A stretch of 64,000 nt of DNA from Cucumis sativus (GCF_000004075.3 NC_026660.2:5828001-5892000), one strand, 5' to 3'. Numbered from the stretch's first letter, positions 10,540 through 24,969 are shown. A program made the numbers and translations. The notes: generated from the sequence alone by a model not told the origin.

Positions 10540-13500
10540 CTATGTTGCACTAGCTGTACATTCTTTGCTTGCCGAATAGCTGGTAAATTTAGAGAGATCA
10601 CTTCCTCTAACCACTCTATTATAATTTACTTTGAATGACTGTGAGCCATAAGGTCGACTTAGCAAACTAATCGGCACTCTGAGAGTTTGTTTCCGGTTTC
10701 TTCTTCCCCTTATCAAAATGCTGAAGGTTTTCTCCTCCTCTACATTTTCACTACTGCTTTTCACATTTCCATTTAAAATGGTAGTTGAAGTTTCAACCAT
10801 GCATGGATTTGAATTACACTTTTCTTCCACATTCTCTAAACTAATCCCAGCACCTTTATTTTCACTAACCATACGCTCAGATGGCAGAGAATTATTTTCC
10901 TTTTTAGCTTCTCCTAGGGTGTCAATATCAGCTGGCAGAACTTTCAAAGAAATGTCGCCATTGACATTCAAATCTTTCATGAAATCATTAGCAGAGTCAA
11001 CAGGTGATGGGACAGGATGGCTACCAGGCCAAACTGTGCCTGGAACACGTTCCGATGGGTTAGCATTCACACTGCATTGCCAAGGGAAAGGATTGGGATG
11101 AAAAGCACTGGTGGTTACAGGAAATGTACTGGTTGGTACTGGTTGGGAATAACCAGGTACGGATAAAGGCTGAGTGTAAGTTGGTATTGCCTGTGGTTGG
11201 GAATAAGGAGGGTATATAAAGGGCATGGATTGCATCATACCAGGAGTTGGTGGAGGGGATGGGTATGGTTGGTGAGGAGATGAGCATAATGGATTAATTG
11301 TTGGCAATACTGAAGCAGGCCCTGGGTGAATATTCATGTTTACTGGCCACGGTGGAATGCCACGAGGACCGGGAATTGTTATATTCATGGCCACAGGTGC
11401 AGCGCGTATGATAACTGGTGATGGATTAAATGGAGCTGCAGAAGCAGATAATTTCTTATTATTGAGTCCTCTAGTGTCGCCAGAACTTAAAACTGATGAC
11501 TTGTCCTTTGAATCCTCAGCTTGTTCATGGGAGTCAAAATTGTCAGATTCAAAGTCGTTCGATAGATCCTCCACAGCAGGTTTACTTTCAGAAGATCCAC
11601 CAGGATAGGTCGTGCTATCCTCAGGTACATTGTCCTCTACAACTTCATTCACATCAGCAACACAAGATTGAAGTCCTTCTACGGGCTCAGACACCATTTG
11701 AGAAGGGCTATTTTCCACAGTATGTCCTGTCTGAGTTTCATCATTCTTCTCCTCAACTTGTTTATCCTTCTCCAATAAATCTGAAGATTCCACAACAGAA
11801 ATGTTAGAGATTTCCTTCATTTCATTTGATTTTTCTTCATGTATCTCAACTCTGAGTTCTTCAGCACCAGTTGTATCACTCTGAGGAACCTTTACCTGCA
11901 ACATGGCAATAGTACCTGGTGGGGCTACAGCCACTTCTTTGTATGAAGGTGATTTTCCAAGGCTAACTATTGTATTCTTCAATGAGCTAGCATCAATTGG
12001 AGTCGAGGATCTACCAGAATCTACTACAGAACTGACCTTGTCAGCAGTTTCAGTGGCCGACACCACTGTTGCAGTTTCTGTAGATGAGGGAATTGACTTA
12101 ACCCTGTAAGTCAAGGTTTTCACTATTCTTCTCCCAAATTTGGAACCTTGATAGGAATTCATAGAATGATGATCCGTATAACTACCATGGGATATTGTTC
12201 TTTTCTTTAACACATAGAATCGACTGTTTGGATTATTATTCTTCAGTTTATGAGCTTCACTCTCAACATCTATATTCATCTTCTGGTAACTAAAAACCTT
12301 GCCAAAAGTGGCTCGACGTTGCTTCAGCCGCCGCCCATATGACCCAGCTGATCTTGGCCTTTGAACTGATTGCCAGCCATCTTCTCCTTCAGGGTGGAGT
12401 TCAGATATGACATCATCTACAGTTTTTGGCCTTTCCTCAGCAGCTTCCTCAGTAACAGGCTGCTGGACTTCAACGGGTGTGGTAGTCTCCTCGTCTGTAC
12501 TCGGAACATCCCCTGGTACAAGTACAAGTGTCTCTTCATCAGAAACCTCTTTTGAGGTCTCTTGGGGAGATTCTTCACCGTGTGCCATGGTTGCACTATG
12601 ATCAGATCTTCCCTTAAGCTGCAAGGAGAAAAGAATAATGAGATGAACAAGCAAACTACGTATGGAAGAAAGCAACAGCAAGGTTTTTTAAATGCTGTTT
12701 AATCGATGTAACAAATGACCTGTCTTTGTTCGTTAATTTTTTTTTTTCTTATAACTAGGGTCAAAGCTTTTTTTTCCTATACCCAAGGGTACCCATGGCC
12801 ACCCCAAGGGCCAGACTCGGGAGGCATCAAAGGTTTTTAGTATCAAGCTCACTTGAAAGTTTAAACTTGGGAGCTCAAAGACGATATGATCAAGAGACCT
12901 CAATACCTTGCAAACGAGGCCACACCTTGGGGACATCTACTCATTATTAATTATAACTTGAAAAACAGTTATTAGTACAATTTTTGCCCAAAGGAAAAAT
13001 ATGATGTTGAAAAAAGTATCTATATAAGATTTTTTTCTTAAAAAGAAAACAAGATTCATCTGAAGAGACATTTTATAATAGATACCCCACTTATCTTTTG
13101 GCATGGAGGTAATAAGCATTGTGCATCGTCAAAGACAATTAAATGTTTCTGCCCCAACCTTATAAAAAATTTCGATTTCCATCATAACCAAGTGTACACA
13201 TGACTAAAGTTATAAGTAATTAAAACTTTCCTACCAGGGATCATCAATTAACCATTTATGAAACTAACTATACATGAAGTCACCTTAGTTGATTCCTTAT
13301 CTAATCGAACTATGACTAACATTAAACTACCTTCACAATATAGTTTTTTCTCTTTGCTGCTGCATCCCTTCCTTTGGCATCATGACTGGGATTTATATAG
13401 TCGAGCAAATCTGAGACACTGCCAAGTTTCAAAGAAGAAACAATGACCTTTTGAGTTCAACAACATCTGGGGTTGGAGGATTCGAGGATTCAAACCTCTA

Positions 13501-16500
13501 GCCCCTAGGATTGAAAGCATCATATGTCTAAATCAAGAAGAAACTATAACAATAAGCTCTAAAGTAATATTTCTCAGGTTTTTTCAATTTTACAACTTGC
13601 ATAATCACTAAAAGCATCATACAGCAGGAACAAGAACAAATTAATTTTCTAATAACCCAAAAAAGGGAGAGCAAACACAATATGGATATGAAAAGTTTTA
13701 ATTCAAAACTGATGAGGTATGATGCAAGGAAATGGGGAAAATGCATACTGGATTTCAGATCTAAAATTATCTTTTCCATGTCTATTTTGTACATGTGGTG
13801 CAAGTGAGACTCTTGCCATAAAACAGGCAAAAGATCCTAGGAAAACGACTGTTAAATAAATTACTTCCTATAATTGACAAGGACAAGCACACAAAAATTA
13901 ACTTGTTCCAAGTTCAGCTAACCAAAATTCATTTGCATGCATCATCAAGTATGCAAATAAAAACAACAGAGAAAAAAACACAATAGTAAACCTGTAAAAG
14001 CAACCAATAAAGAGCATAGAATTGCATTACAGTTTCGCTACTTGTCAAATTGACCTACAAGTCAAAAATTAGAAAATGGCATTTACCTTAAGTGGCCTTT
14101 ACTAGCTATTGATGCATCAGGCTTCCGAGTACCATTCCTTGCAGCTTCCTGTTGTTCAAAAGCTTTGGATTCAAAGTATTCTAGCCAAGCAGCAGCATCC
14201 TGTAAGATTAAATCTAACATGAGAAGGTAGGAAAGTTTTTAAGAACAAAATTTTTTAAAAGAGCAAAAAGGTATTATTTGAAATAGCCAGCTTCCTTCTT
14301 TGATAATGTTATACAATTATGAATATAAATTGTTATCAATAAAAAGAAACAACAATGTTATAGTCCTCTAGATGAGCAGATATCTTGAATTACTTGAGTG
14401 CGCAGATCGTCTGGGCCCAGCTTTGCTCGCAGAATTTGCAAAGTTGTCTGCTCATGTTGAACACTTAAAGGGTATGCTTCCATTAGTGAGAGTGCGATGG
14501 CTATAGCATGGTAGCTTGCAGCTGTCTGAAGAAATTAGAAAACCTAAATCAGAGCTCAATAAATAAGTGTGATGACTATATGAACTCATTTATCACAAAT
14601 AAAATGATACAGGTTTAAAATTTTAACAAATTTATATGTATGGGTTAAGGAAGAAAGAATGAGAAATGATGATCAAAGAATAAAAGCTACTGAGCCACAG
14701 CATTAAAGCCTACACCATTATGCCATAAATTTCCCACGGATTCAGGTATATCCTTTAGTACGACCCATTATGATTAGAGCAGAAAACCCTAGTAATTATT
14801 GCTCAGATATTAAAGAAATTAATTTATTTCTATGAAAAGGGGTAAAATTAAAATAAGTATAGTCAAGGCAAAACCTGAATATGATCAGGGCCAAGTAATC
14901 GTTGGTTACACTTGAGAGCTTTGTGGAGATATCTGAGGGCAACATGCACATTTCCAAGCCCTTCCTCCATCATAGCCACATTGATGTATGTTGCAGCAGT
15001 GTTGGGATGAGAGGGGCCACAAGTGAGATGTAAAAGATAGAGAGCCCGTTTTACATACCTAATTTTTTTAAACAACAAACTTTTTTTAGTGATATCTCAA
15101 AAACATATAGGCCAATCGATGGGCCATTGCAGAACAAATAAAATTCATTGGCGACCATCAAATTAATATATTCAATATTTGGTTAAGAATTTAACTGGAT
15201 ACATAATGTAAATCACAAATATGGAAATTCATCAGGGACAATTGTACAGATTAACTCATTCAGTAATCCTAGCGTGGCTATGGATGACAAATATTGATTG
15301 GAAAGAGAGCTTTAGCATGCGGCCCTAAGAATATATTGGATCACTAAAAAATTAATAAAAAAAAATCATATATACATTTTCTATTACCCTGGACCCATTT
15401 TATACAATGTGTAAGTTAGGGACTCTATAGTAGTGAGGATGGACGACATACTTCAGAGCTAACTCTGTATGCTGAAGTCTGTAATAGAAAACCGCTAAAT
15501 CCCCATAACTCTTCATTGTATCTGGATGATCAAGTCCCAATTCTCTCTCATTGATATCCAGGGCTTTTTGCTGGTAAATAGTAGCCTATAATGAAAAATA
15601 AAGAATTAACTTTCAACTCAATACCTTCCTTCCCAATATATATATATTATGGAAATGGATAAATAAGCTAGAACAAAAAGAAGGTGCCGTACATGGTCCA
15701 ATAAGATACACTTCAGAATGAGTTAACTACCTGATTAAAATCACCAGTGTGATATAAAACTACAGCAAGGAGGCTGTAAGCTCCAGCTGTCATTCGATGA
15801 TAGGGACCACAAACTGCAACGAGTTTTGCAAGAGCCTGAGGTAGGAAAGGAAGAACCAAGCAAGAATTTCAATTAATTTGTACATTTAAACACTACAACT
15901 CAGGAGGTAAAGGCCTCTAGGAGTACTTAATTTTGAGAACTGGACCTGTTATAAACCCTCCTAACCAAAAAACAACAAGGAAAAATAAAACCACGATAGT
16001 GAATAGCATACCTTAGTACCGTAGGTTACAGCATCTTCAAGTTTTCCTTTATCTAAAGCTGTTTTCGAAGACTCTAAAAGCTGCCTTCCATCTGCGGATG
16101 AACATGCTGCTTGCTGAAAGAAGTTTGCATGGCATGCAAATTCAACTCAATCATTCTTATTTTCATGACATTATTAAAAAAGGTATCCTACAGTTAAGCA
16201 TCCATTCAATCACCTTATGCACTGGGACCAGGCTTACAACATCTGATTTTTGAAACGGAAATGGAGAGTCCATATCAAAATCTCGTGGAACCAGCTCAAT
16301 ACCCACCTAAAATATAAACAGTAAGAGAACGTTAGAAACAGGCCTCAATTATCATTTATAACCTGTCATGCTTTTCTGAAGCTCATGGCCCCTCAAGAAG
16401 GCAAGACACTCAAAAGTCAAGGCCTTCACCTGCCATAAGAAGGTGAGGCCTCATCTTATCCTAAAGAGTTCCTAAAAGTCAGCGCATATCTGGTCTCAAG

Positions 16501-19500
16501 GAGACATTTTACAAGAAATAACCTTCGGCCACTTGAGTTTGTTCAGGGTTTCAAAATTACAATTATAACCTTGTTTCCATCCCTAACTTCAAATAATCAT
16601 AAATCTTGCATTGGCAAAATTGTCTCCCTTTCCAAAATAAAAGACAAATTACTGTAATTGTTCCCATGATATGTTGTTCTTTCTTCCTATTGTGGATCAT
16701 AATGATGTTGATTGGCAATATTGAAGGAGATCTTCTATCCTCTATTTAGGGGCAAAGGAAGACCCCTCGCAGAGGGCAACCTTTTTTGCTATTTTGTGCA
16801 GCCTTTGGTTAGAAAAAGAAGTAAAATATTAGAGAAATGGGGAGGTCTCGAAGAGGTGGTGAACAAAGAGTTCTATAACTATGCATGGGCTCATATCCTC
16901 AAAAGTTGGAACACTTCCTTGTAAACTTATCTTTAGTTTTTCTTGCCTTTCGTTTCTTTTCTTTTCTTTTTTTTTTGTTTCTTTTGTTCGGGGGGGAGGG
17001 TGTTCCTATTGAGTTGAGTTGATTTTTCTGGACTGCTTATGTTCTTTGATCTTTCATTAGCAAAAATGTCTTAATACATGAAAGAGCTAATAAGAATAAA
17101 GTCACATAAAATGTAGGAGGTGAATTTATATATAGCACTGCAGAATGGATCCCCATCCCTATGAATAGGATTTTGAAACTGAAATGAAGTTCTTAATAGT
17201 TATTACCTTGTGACACATGCCACGCAAAATTGCAAATTTTCTTAATTCTCTGTAGTTGAAGCTGCTTATGTCCCATTCATATCGCTTCATTAAGAATAGC
17301 TCCAGCCATCTCCAGACAAGGGAATGAACATTGCAAGGTTTTTGTGGATCCACATTTTCAGGAACCCCAAGGAGCAGATTTAATGTAGCAGCGACAGAAA
17401 CAGCCATTTTATCAATGTCAACAGCAGCTATGACAGCCCGAAGAATATGCTTAAAAGCCCGTACTATCATCTCATGTATGCAGAGTGATTGCACATGTGA
17501 GAGCTTTTCTGAAAGCTTGACCTAACAAGGTAACAGAACTCAAATATAATATCAACTGATAAAGGAAATTTCAATTTTTTTTTATAGAAGTATTCTCTTG
17601 GCCTCCAAAAAAATATAATTAATTAATGAAAATCAAATGGAAAAGAAGTATTATCTTTAATATTTTAAAGAAAATACATTAAGGTATATATATGCACACA
17701 CGTACATAAATACATATAAGCCATATTCCATAGTCCAATATATAAAGTCAAGCTGTTTTAGCCTGATATATGTGATTTATAAATTATAGTCAGGTCAAAA
17801 CAGAAAACAAAGAGCAGCACTAGTTGAAAGAATGAGATAAACATTGCGAGATGTTGCAGCTAAAAAGGTTGTTTCTAAAACCTCATTCATTCATACCCGG
17901 CTCAACAGGAGGGACCATAATAAATTGATCTAAATCATGGAAGAAAGAATCTGAAAGGAGAAGCTTGTTTGAAGATTGGCAAGATAGAGCAAAAGTAAAA
18001 CAACCCACGGCATGTTCATTTTGCACCTTTCAGCTCGTTGATATAAATACAAGAAAACAAGCAACAAGAAATTGCGTAAGTATGACACGGATACATCATG
18101 GAACTTACAATATGACCAAGTGAACGCATCTGAAGTCCTCTTGTGTGCATGAAATCTGTTAGAGTACGGCCATCAACTGGTGAAAGCTCCAAAGAACCAA
18201 AATCTGATACCTGTAAAGCATGATAAATGCTAGAAAAGGGAATCACCATGACAATATTAACATGCAACAAAAATAAATAAGTATCTAACTATTAAATGTA
18301 AATTTACCAGTTTTGGAAGAGCAACTTCCACGTAATAGTTCTGCGACAAGTCAACTAATTCTTGCATCGACTGAAATAAAAAATAATAAGTGAGTTGAGG
18401 TATGGTTGATGGTGGAAGATGCAACAGCATTCAAAGAAGTATTACCTTGCAATGCAAACCAGTGTCCAGATTTTTCAGCCGATCAAAGGACTCTTCGGAC
18501 AACTTCCTCCTTAATGCAATTTCATTTTCTTTTGAATTTTTTTCGTTTTCAGCTTCACACGAAGAAGCATCGTTTTCACCAGTCATGCCATCTGAACTGG
18601 AATCATTTCTAGACTGCATCTTTAATGTTTTCATATCTTGCTTTTTCTTATTCTTAAGAGATTTGAGAGGTGTCCCAAGTCCCTCCACCTTCATTTCATT
18701 TTTGGCCTTTTCACTGGATGGTTTCTTATCTTTTTCTGTGTTCTTTTGATCTTGCAAATGTTGAATCCAGCAGGCTCCAAGTTCCCATCTAACAAAATGA
18801 TTAGGTTGTGTCTCCTCCTTTTCAAGCTCGACAAGACTTTCTTTTAACAGTTTCTCTATAAAAGCTTGGGCAGCACCAAGCTCTTCTTGATCCATACTTT
18901 GCAAATGTGTGAGAGATCTGTTATGCTCCGAAGGTGTAGTTTGGTGGAGCAATAATCTCAAGCTGTAAGAAAATACCGAGATCAGACTCATCAGACACTC
19001 AGTGACATAAAAAAACTGGCCTGACTAAGGACAAGTAAAGCTCTGGCATCAAACCAAAGTTTTGACATCTTCCTTGTTGATAGTCAACGCCAATAACACA
19101 TAACAACATGAAGTAACATCCTGTCTTCAAAAATTAGATCCGTACTTTTTAATTGTGTGTGAATAAAATCAAAATGTTAGTTTAAGTGTCAACCGAAGGA
19201 ATAGGAAGTTTAAGGTGAACTCTAGGTACTGCTCAAACTTGATTTAAATAAAACACCTTATCCACCAAGAATTTTAAGAGCAAGCAACAACCGTCACGGA
19301 AGCAATAGGAGTTCCAACATAATTTTTAAGGTTTTACAAATACTTCAACATGGCCAAATACTACCAAAAGATAGAAGTGTTTTCAGATAATTAAAAATAA
19401 TTTTAGAAATTTCAATGGCTCGGTCAAACATTTGGTGGTATATTTGTTAACAAAAGGCAATGAGCAGAATTGACATACAAATCAGGTTAAATTCCTAGTT

Positions 19501-22500
19501 TGTCCCCAAATTTTCAAATTTGTGTCTAGTTAGTCCTACTTTTAAAAAGTGTTTAATAAATTTTTGAACTTTTAGTTTTATGTCTAATAGGTACCTCAAC
19601 TTTTGATTTTGTATCTAATAGGTCAAATAATTAAAGTGCTTGGAAATTAGTAAGTCTCAAGGATCTCCTAGACATAAATTTGAAATTTCAATTGACCAAT
19701 TGGACATAAAAATTGAAAGTTTAAGGACCTATACTGTACTTTAATTTTAAAGACGACTAGACACGAAGCTTAAAGTTCAGGAGCTAAACTTGTAATTTGG
19801 CCTAAATAAGATACTTGACCTATATTTACGAGCCTCATAGCAAAAACCAAAGGTAGAAATTATGTTCAAGTGCTGCAACAAGTGACAGTACATATACATA
19901 ATCTGCATGTAGAGAATTGGGAGGAAATTGCAATACCATTTAATATGATTATTTATACCTGTTAATGTTAAGGGCATTGGCACCACCTTCAGGCTGGTCA
20001 AGAAGTTCAATGATTTGATATTGAGAACTAACTTTCTCGTTCTCTTTCTGCTCAACTTTCACTGTGGAGATATAACCACAATATCTCACATTTATGACAC
20101 CTAGGGCTGCAGTATCCTATACCCAATAAAAAACTTAATGATTGATGACTGAAAAGGAAGCCATAAAAACTAACTGCTAAAGTAGAAACAGAAACAATTA
20201 GAAAGTTGAAGTAACAACAAAAACACCAATCCAACCACAGACATTGTTGAATGAAACTTTAAATGGAAAACATCTTACATGGGCAGCAGTATTTTCATCA
20301 GCAGTGATTCCCTTCAATAAATTCTTTTCCACCAGGCTCTTTTGGTCCATTCCAATGGCCTGTATTCCATCGATTTTGGTATCTACCTTGCAACTTGCAT
20401 CAGGAACATCCTTTGCTGCAACCGTTACTTTTAAATCCCCTACCCTCTCGGTAAAGAGAACTTCACCCTCTGAAACTAAACGGTCCACTTTTGACACTGT
20501 TATAACATGTTTAATTGCTTTAATGGCTCTGAAAATGGCTACATCAACAAAAAGGCTGTGCAGAAGGAAAGCCCTTCTATCCCGAATCTGTCTCTCTTCT
20601 GCCGTCTTGCAAGGCATAGATGCTAGAAATAGAAACTCACTGGCCCATGGTATCAAGTCACTTTTACCATCCCTTCCTAAACCGCCACCATTTCCTCCCC
20701 ATGTTTCATCCTCCACAGGAAGAGGAGGGAAAACTGAAGGCAATTGTGCTGATACAGGAGGAACAAGCCATGTATTGGCTCTAAACCCGTAAGGAAGATT
20801 TCCAAACTGCAAGGAAATTCAAGAATAGCTATAAGAGAGAAATTAAAAATGAGAAGTAGTACATACTACCAACCAAAAAAAAAAACACCATCAACCTTGT
20901 TGCGTTCTGAGAATGCTTTGATGAGATCTCTATATGCCTGAAACATCAGAAATTTTTCAACCAATATTTCAGAATCTTAAATTAAAAAAATACTGAAATT
21001 CATGATAATAAAAATTCTTCAGCAAAATAAAAGCTTGCCGTTCTCTTCAGCAAACCTTACACTATTCGACGTAAACGTAGAAGAGAGAAATTACAAAAGT
21101 ACTGTTAATTTGTATCTAGTACTAGTGGATATTAGAAGCATGAATATTTCAAAATTGACATCCAATAGTCATTAAGAAGCATTCACAATGTGAAGATCTC
21201 ATTGAATAATTTATTCCTCTCGACTAATTCTAGACTAAGAACGTTATATAAAAGCATTAAAGAATTCCACATTTTCTCACTAATTTGCTACCCAAGTTTT
21301 GGAATTTGAAATTATGTACACAAGAAGTATTAATGCGTAAAATTTTGCACCCACATATGAAAAATTGCTGACTCCACCCTGTTACAACATATCCAAGAAG
21401 ACTACAACACGAAATACAGATTCTTCAAGGAAACAAAATATTCAAATAACAGCTACGTAAAAATATAAATGTATATAAATTTTATGCAAAAATATAAATG
21501 TATATAAATTTTATTAAAAAAATTGAGAATTAACCGATAAGAGAGAATGTAAGAAGCTGACATTATCGAAGGCTCTACTCAGCTGGCGTAATAAATCAAC
21601 CAGGTTGTGACTCAAAATCTGATGTTTTCCAACACTAAAGAATCCCTTCCTGCAAGATTCCACGCGCGCAACCTTCCCATTGCAAAGCTTGGCCTTACAA
21701 ATTCAAAGAAAGAAAAACGGCCAAATTCATCAGTACAGTATAAATCTAAAAAAGTATAGCCATAGTCATGTACAGAGCGACGTTATTCTTGAATACTAGA
21801 AGAACATGGCAACTTACTTCAAGCGAGAAGAGATGGTCGTCTGGCAAAATTCCATCCACTGCCTGCTTAGTCACTCTCCGTATAACTACAGCACCATCAG
21901 CTTATACAACATTACGAAATGCTAAAAATAACTAACACTACCGGAAAGAGAAAGAGAGAACATACAATAATTCTCTCAGAACAAAACTAATTTGTCTTTC
22001 ATATAAAACCGAACAAGCATGCAAACAGAAACCACAGAGAAGAGACTTACATTGTAGAGGAGGCGTGAGGTGGGAGAGAGAGAAAAAATCGTAGAACGTT
22101 CCAAGTTTAGGGCACGAATGGCTGATCTCCGCCTCCGAATCATCTTGCTTAGCTGCAGACCCGTCGAACTTACCGGAAATGGTCGAAGCAGCGGAGTTCG
22201 GGGACTTTTTCGCTTTCTTATCCAGCGCACCGGACGAGTTCCTGCCATTACCGTCAAGCTTACCGCCATTCTGATCCTTCCCCGAAGGTAACGTTCCAAA
22301 ACACGTGGTGCAAGCGACGACGTCAAGGAGTCGCCGGACGTGCGCCGCCGCAAGCTCCTCGTCGTAGTCCTCTGTCCGTCGACGAGACGAATATGATTAA
22401 ATAAATTAAAAGATAAGACAATGAGAAGTAGAGAAAGAGCGGGAAATCAGAAATGTTCCCTAAACGGCAGCGTTTCATACCTTCCACTAACGTTAGGGTG

Positions 22501-24969
22501 CACGGTTTCAGTGCGGACACGTCCACCGAATCTTTTAACCGAGGCCCTCTTACCTTTTAAAACAGAACAAAACAAATTATGAAATTACAAAATGACCGAA
22601 ATACCCCTGGGTAATATTTTGGAAAAAAAAAAGAATCAATTTTCTTGTCAAGTTGTATGGTTCATTATCCAAAGTTTTCAATTTCATCCAATTATACTCA
22701 TTTATACATAACCTTTTGTTACTCAAATTTATGAGTTTTTTAAATTGTATTTTGTTAAAATTATTAGGTTAATTAGGAAAATTAATTGTGGATACAAAAT
22801 GTAGTAATTACCTAAGTTTAGAATACAATTTAATTAGATAAAAAAAATCACACACAAGTAAAGTTAAATATTTTATCTTTTTTTACGATGGTAAATAACA
22901 AATATAGAGACTTTATTAAAGTAAAAACAAAAATTGAGTAAATAAACATTTCATAATTTGAAAAAGAAATTAACATTTTTATTATTTATATTGTACTTAT
23001 ATTTGTAACATTTTATTGCTTATTTTTATGTTTTGTGAATTTTGTTAGGACACGATGAAAATATTTTCATCGGTAGTATTTGTCACTTACATTACCAAGC
23101 AATTAAATAAGTGAAAATTTGTATATAATCCTTTTATGGTTTTCAATAGCAATCTTAAACCTAGGCATAACCAAAACTCAAAACTTCATTTCAAACCCAA
23201 TAATTGAGAGTGCTACAAAAAAAAACATTAAACATACGCGAGATGAATTCTCATATTTGTTTAATATGATATCAGAGCTCATAAATTTCAAAAAAATGTT
23301 TGGTTAACAAAAATTAGTAAACTCCAATATTGTAAATACGAAGAGAACTCTCTCATCTTATAAGATACACAAATTATTTTTCCAACATTCAATTAATTAC
23401 AGTAATCTACACTAGAAAGACAGGAGAGATGTAACAATATTTACAAGAAACACGAGTTACTTCTTTTACGAGTCCTAATAGCTTTTAAAACGTAACTTTT
23501 TGTATCTACCAAATAACACATAAACTATTCATCTGTTCGACTTCAATAAATTACAACAAATAGGTCATTTTCATCTTAGAAATTCAAAATCATTTTTAAA
23601 AAATAAACAAAAACAATTCATCTTAACATAGTTAACCACTTTATAAATACAACAAAGTTTTACTTTTTATATGTAGTAAAAAATATATATCTATTTATTA
23701 TAACACCCATAATGGTCTATCACATATATAAATAAAATTTCATTAATATTTATAAGTATTGAATATAAAATCATTAATATTTATAAGTATTTTCAAGAGA
23801 ATTGTTTGAGAGAGAAAAAAATTACCTCATGTGTAAGGGAGAAATTGGTAATATTGCATGTCTCGGTCTTGACAGAAAGAAGGCGACGAACGTCTATTAT
23901 TTTGTCCGTTGAGATTCCCTGCTTTATGAAACACTCCCTACCGTCACTCTATTTTTCACATTTATTTCTTTATGTTTGACAATAACAATTTTAATCCAAA
24001 CTCAAATCATTTTCAAATTAAACTTTCATTCAAAGAAAAAGAAAAAGAAAATTAGAATTTCATTGTAAATAATATTTGATAAATTTAAAGATTTTATCAA
24101 ATTCATAAGAATTAATAATGGTAACTTTTTAACATTTTATTGTTGTACAAAAGAGCATATGTTCGTTTTTTGAATACTTTATATCCTGTTTTACCATAAA
24201 TATTCAAACGACGAAAAAATGTTTCTCAAAATATTAATATAGTAATTTGAAATTAATTAATGTTGTTATGTATTACGATGAATTTATGTTAAATTGTTGT
24301 ATTAATGTGTTAATAATGAACAAAAGCCATAATTTAAATTTTTAATAGATTTTATTAAGCTTTTTAGTTTCTCCTATAATATGTCACATAAGAGTAACAA
24401 AATTTAATCCGAACACAAGTATTTTGTTTTAAATATTATGCTATGCTTTCATTTAGTTTTTAAATACATAATCTTTATTAAATTTCTCTATACTTTAATT
24501 ATATTTGGTAAATAATTTCAATTTTATGATATGGATAAAAACATCTACCAGTGATAATTAAAATTTGAAAATTCTTAAAAAGTATTTGAAAGGAGAAAAC
24601 AATAAAGTTGAATTAATATATAAAGTTTGTATTATTAATTTGGAGTTGAAAGTTTAGAGTTTTACACGTGACATTGAAATTCCATAGAAATAATAAAAGG
24701 AAGAAAAGGAGGAGGGAATTGAGACCTTTAAGACAACAAGGGTGTCATCAGGAAGAAGAACAGAGATATCCATAACAGCTGGAAGAACTGCAAACCAAAA
24801 CCCAAAGTAAATAAATAATAATAATAATATGAAAGGAAGAAGAAAACCCAATAATAATTTGTGTAGAGAGATAGTGTTATAGAACTGAAAATACAAAAGT
24901 ACCCTTTTCTTCTTTCTTCTTCTTCTTATCGTGAGCTTTAGGCTTGCCATGGCTGTTCCTTGGTGCCAT
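10540..24969 (-). CDS. REC1: Protein REDUCED CHLOROPLAST COVERAGE 1 (CLU/TPR protein)
   Basis: Large CLU-family protein; in Arabidopsis REC1 helps set the share of cell volume occupied by chloroplasts. There are 23 coding exons from 5' to 3': 24969-24903, 24787-24726, 23918-23826, 22553-22481, 22371-22051, 21885-21818, 21693-21562, 20937-20896, 20806-20279, 20116-19959, 18962-18446, 18370-18308, 18210-18109, 17521-17207, 16306-16214, 16113-16012, 15835-15731, 15585-15452, 15058-14875, 14525-14394, 14199-14087, 13418-13331, 12618-10540. They total 1857 codons with TAG. The start gives [11 protein letters not shown] and a lysine-rich stretch. Residues about 35-105 are CLU-N-like ([14 protein letters not shown]), 280-560 the CLU region, and 885-1100 TPRs ([33 protein letters not shown]). 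[11 protein letters not shown] follows, then a disordered tail with [19 protein letters not shown] and [16 protein letters not shown]. The tail identifies REC1 rather than REC2/REC3 or FMT, judged from memory. Confidence 0.95.
12740..12940. repeat. Dispersed repeat shared with 55838-55975
   Basis: A T-run followed by ATAACTAGGG, a CCAAGGGTACC-like block, then ATCAAGAGACCTCAATACC and GCAAACGAGGCCACACC. The same order of blocks (T-run, ATAACTGGGA, ACTAAGAGACCCCAAACCC, GGAGCAGGCATGACCCC) is seen at 55838-55975, right behind a LINE remnant. It may be a SINE or a LINE-associated tail. It lies in the REC1 intron between exons 22 and 23. Confidence 0.5.
16712..17095 (+). mobile_element. LINE 3' remnant in a REC1 intron
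   Basis: A degraded plus-strand frame reads [10 protein letters not shown] followed by a [15 protein letters not shown] block and a stop. This matches the C-terminal end of plant L1-type ORF2 (FRGKER ... KTFCNYSLGNILLSW). It is followed by a T-rich 3' untranslated-like stretch (16940-17090). It is antisense to REC1 and 5'-truncated. Confidence 0.5.
19484..19803. mobile_element. MITE-like element with ~50-bp terminal inverted repeats
   Basis: The left end AGGTTAAATTCCTAGTTTGT with TTGTGTCTAGTTAGTCC is matched, as reverse complement with mismatches, by the right end (GACTAGACACGAAGC ... ACTTGTAATTTGGCCT). The element is about 320 bp, AT-rich and non-coding, and lies in the 19.0-19.95 kb REC1 intron. 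Similar half-copies may lie near 5480-5560 and 42470-42780. Confidence 0.7.
21459..21516. repeat. 29-bp tandem duplication
   Basis: Two adjacent 29-bp copies of an AAAAATATAAATGTATATAA-type unit (21459-21487 and 21488-21516) in a REC1 intron. Confidence 0.85.

Noticed and set aside
10718-12601. Several plus-strand ORFs opposite the last REC1 exon
   Set aside because: Antisense shadows of a long open frame, with no family similarity.
12417-12650. Minus-strand frame obtained by joining REC1 exons 14087 and 12618 directly
   Set aside because: Out of frame with the conserved tail; the 88-bp exon at 13331-13418 restores the correct phase.
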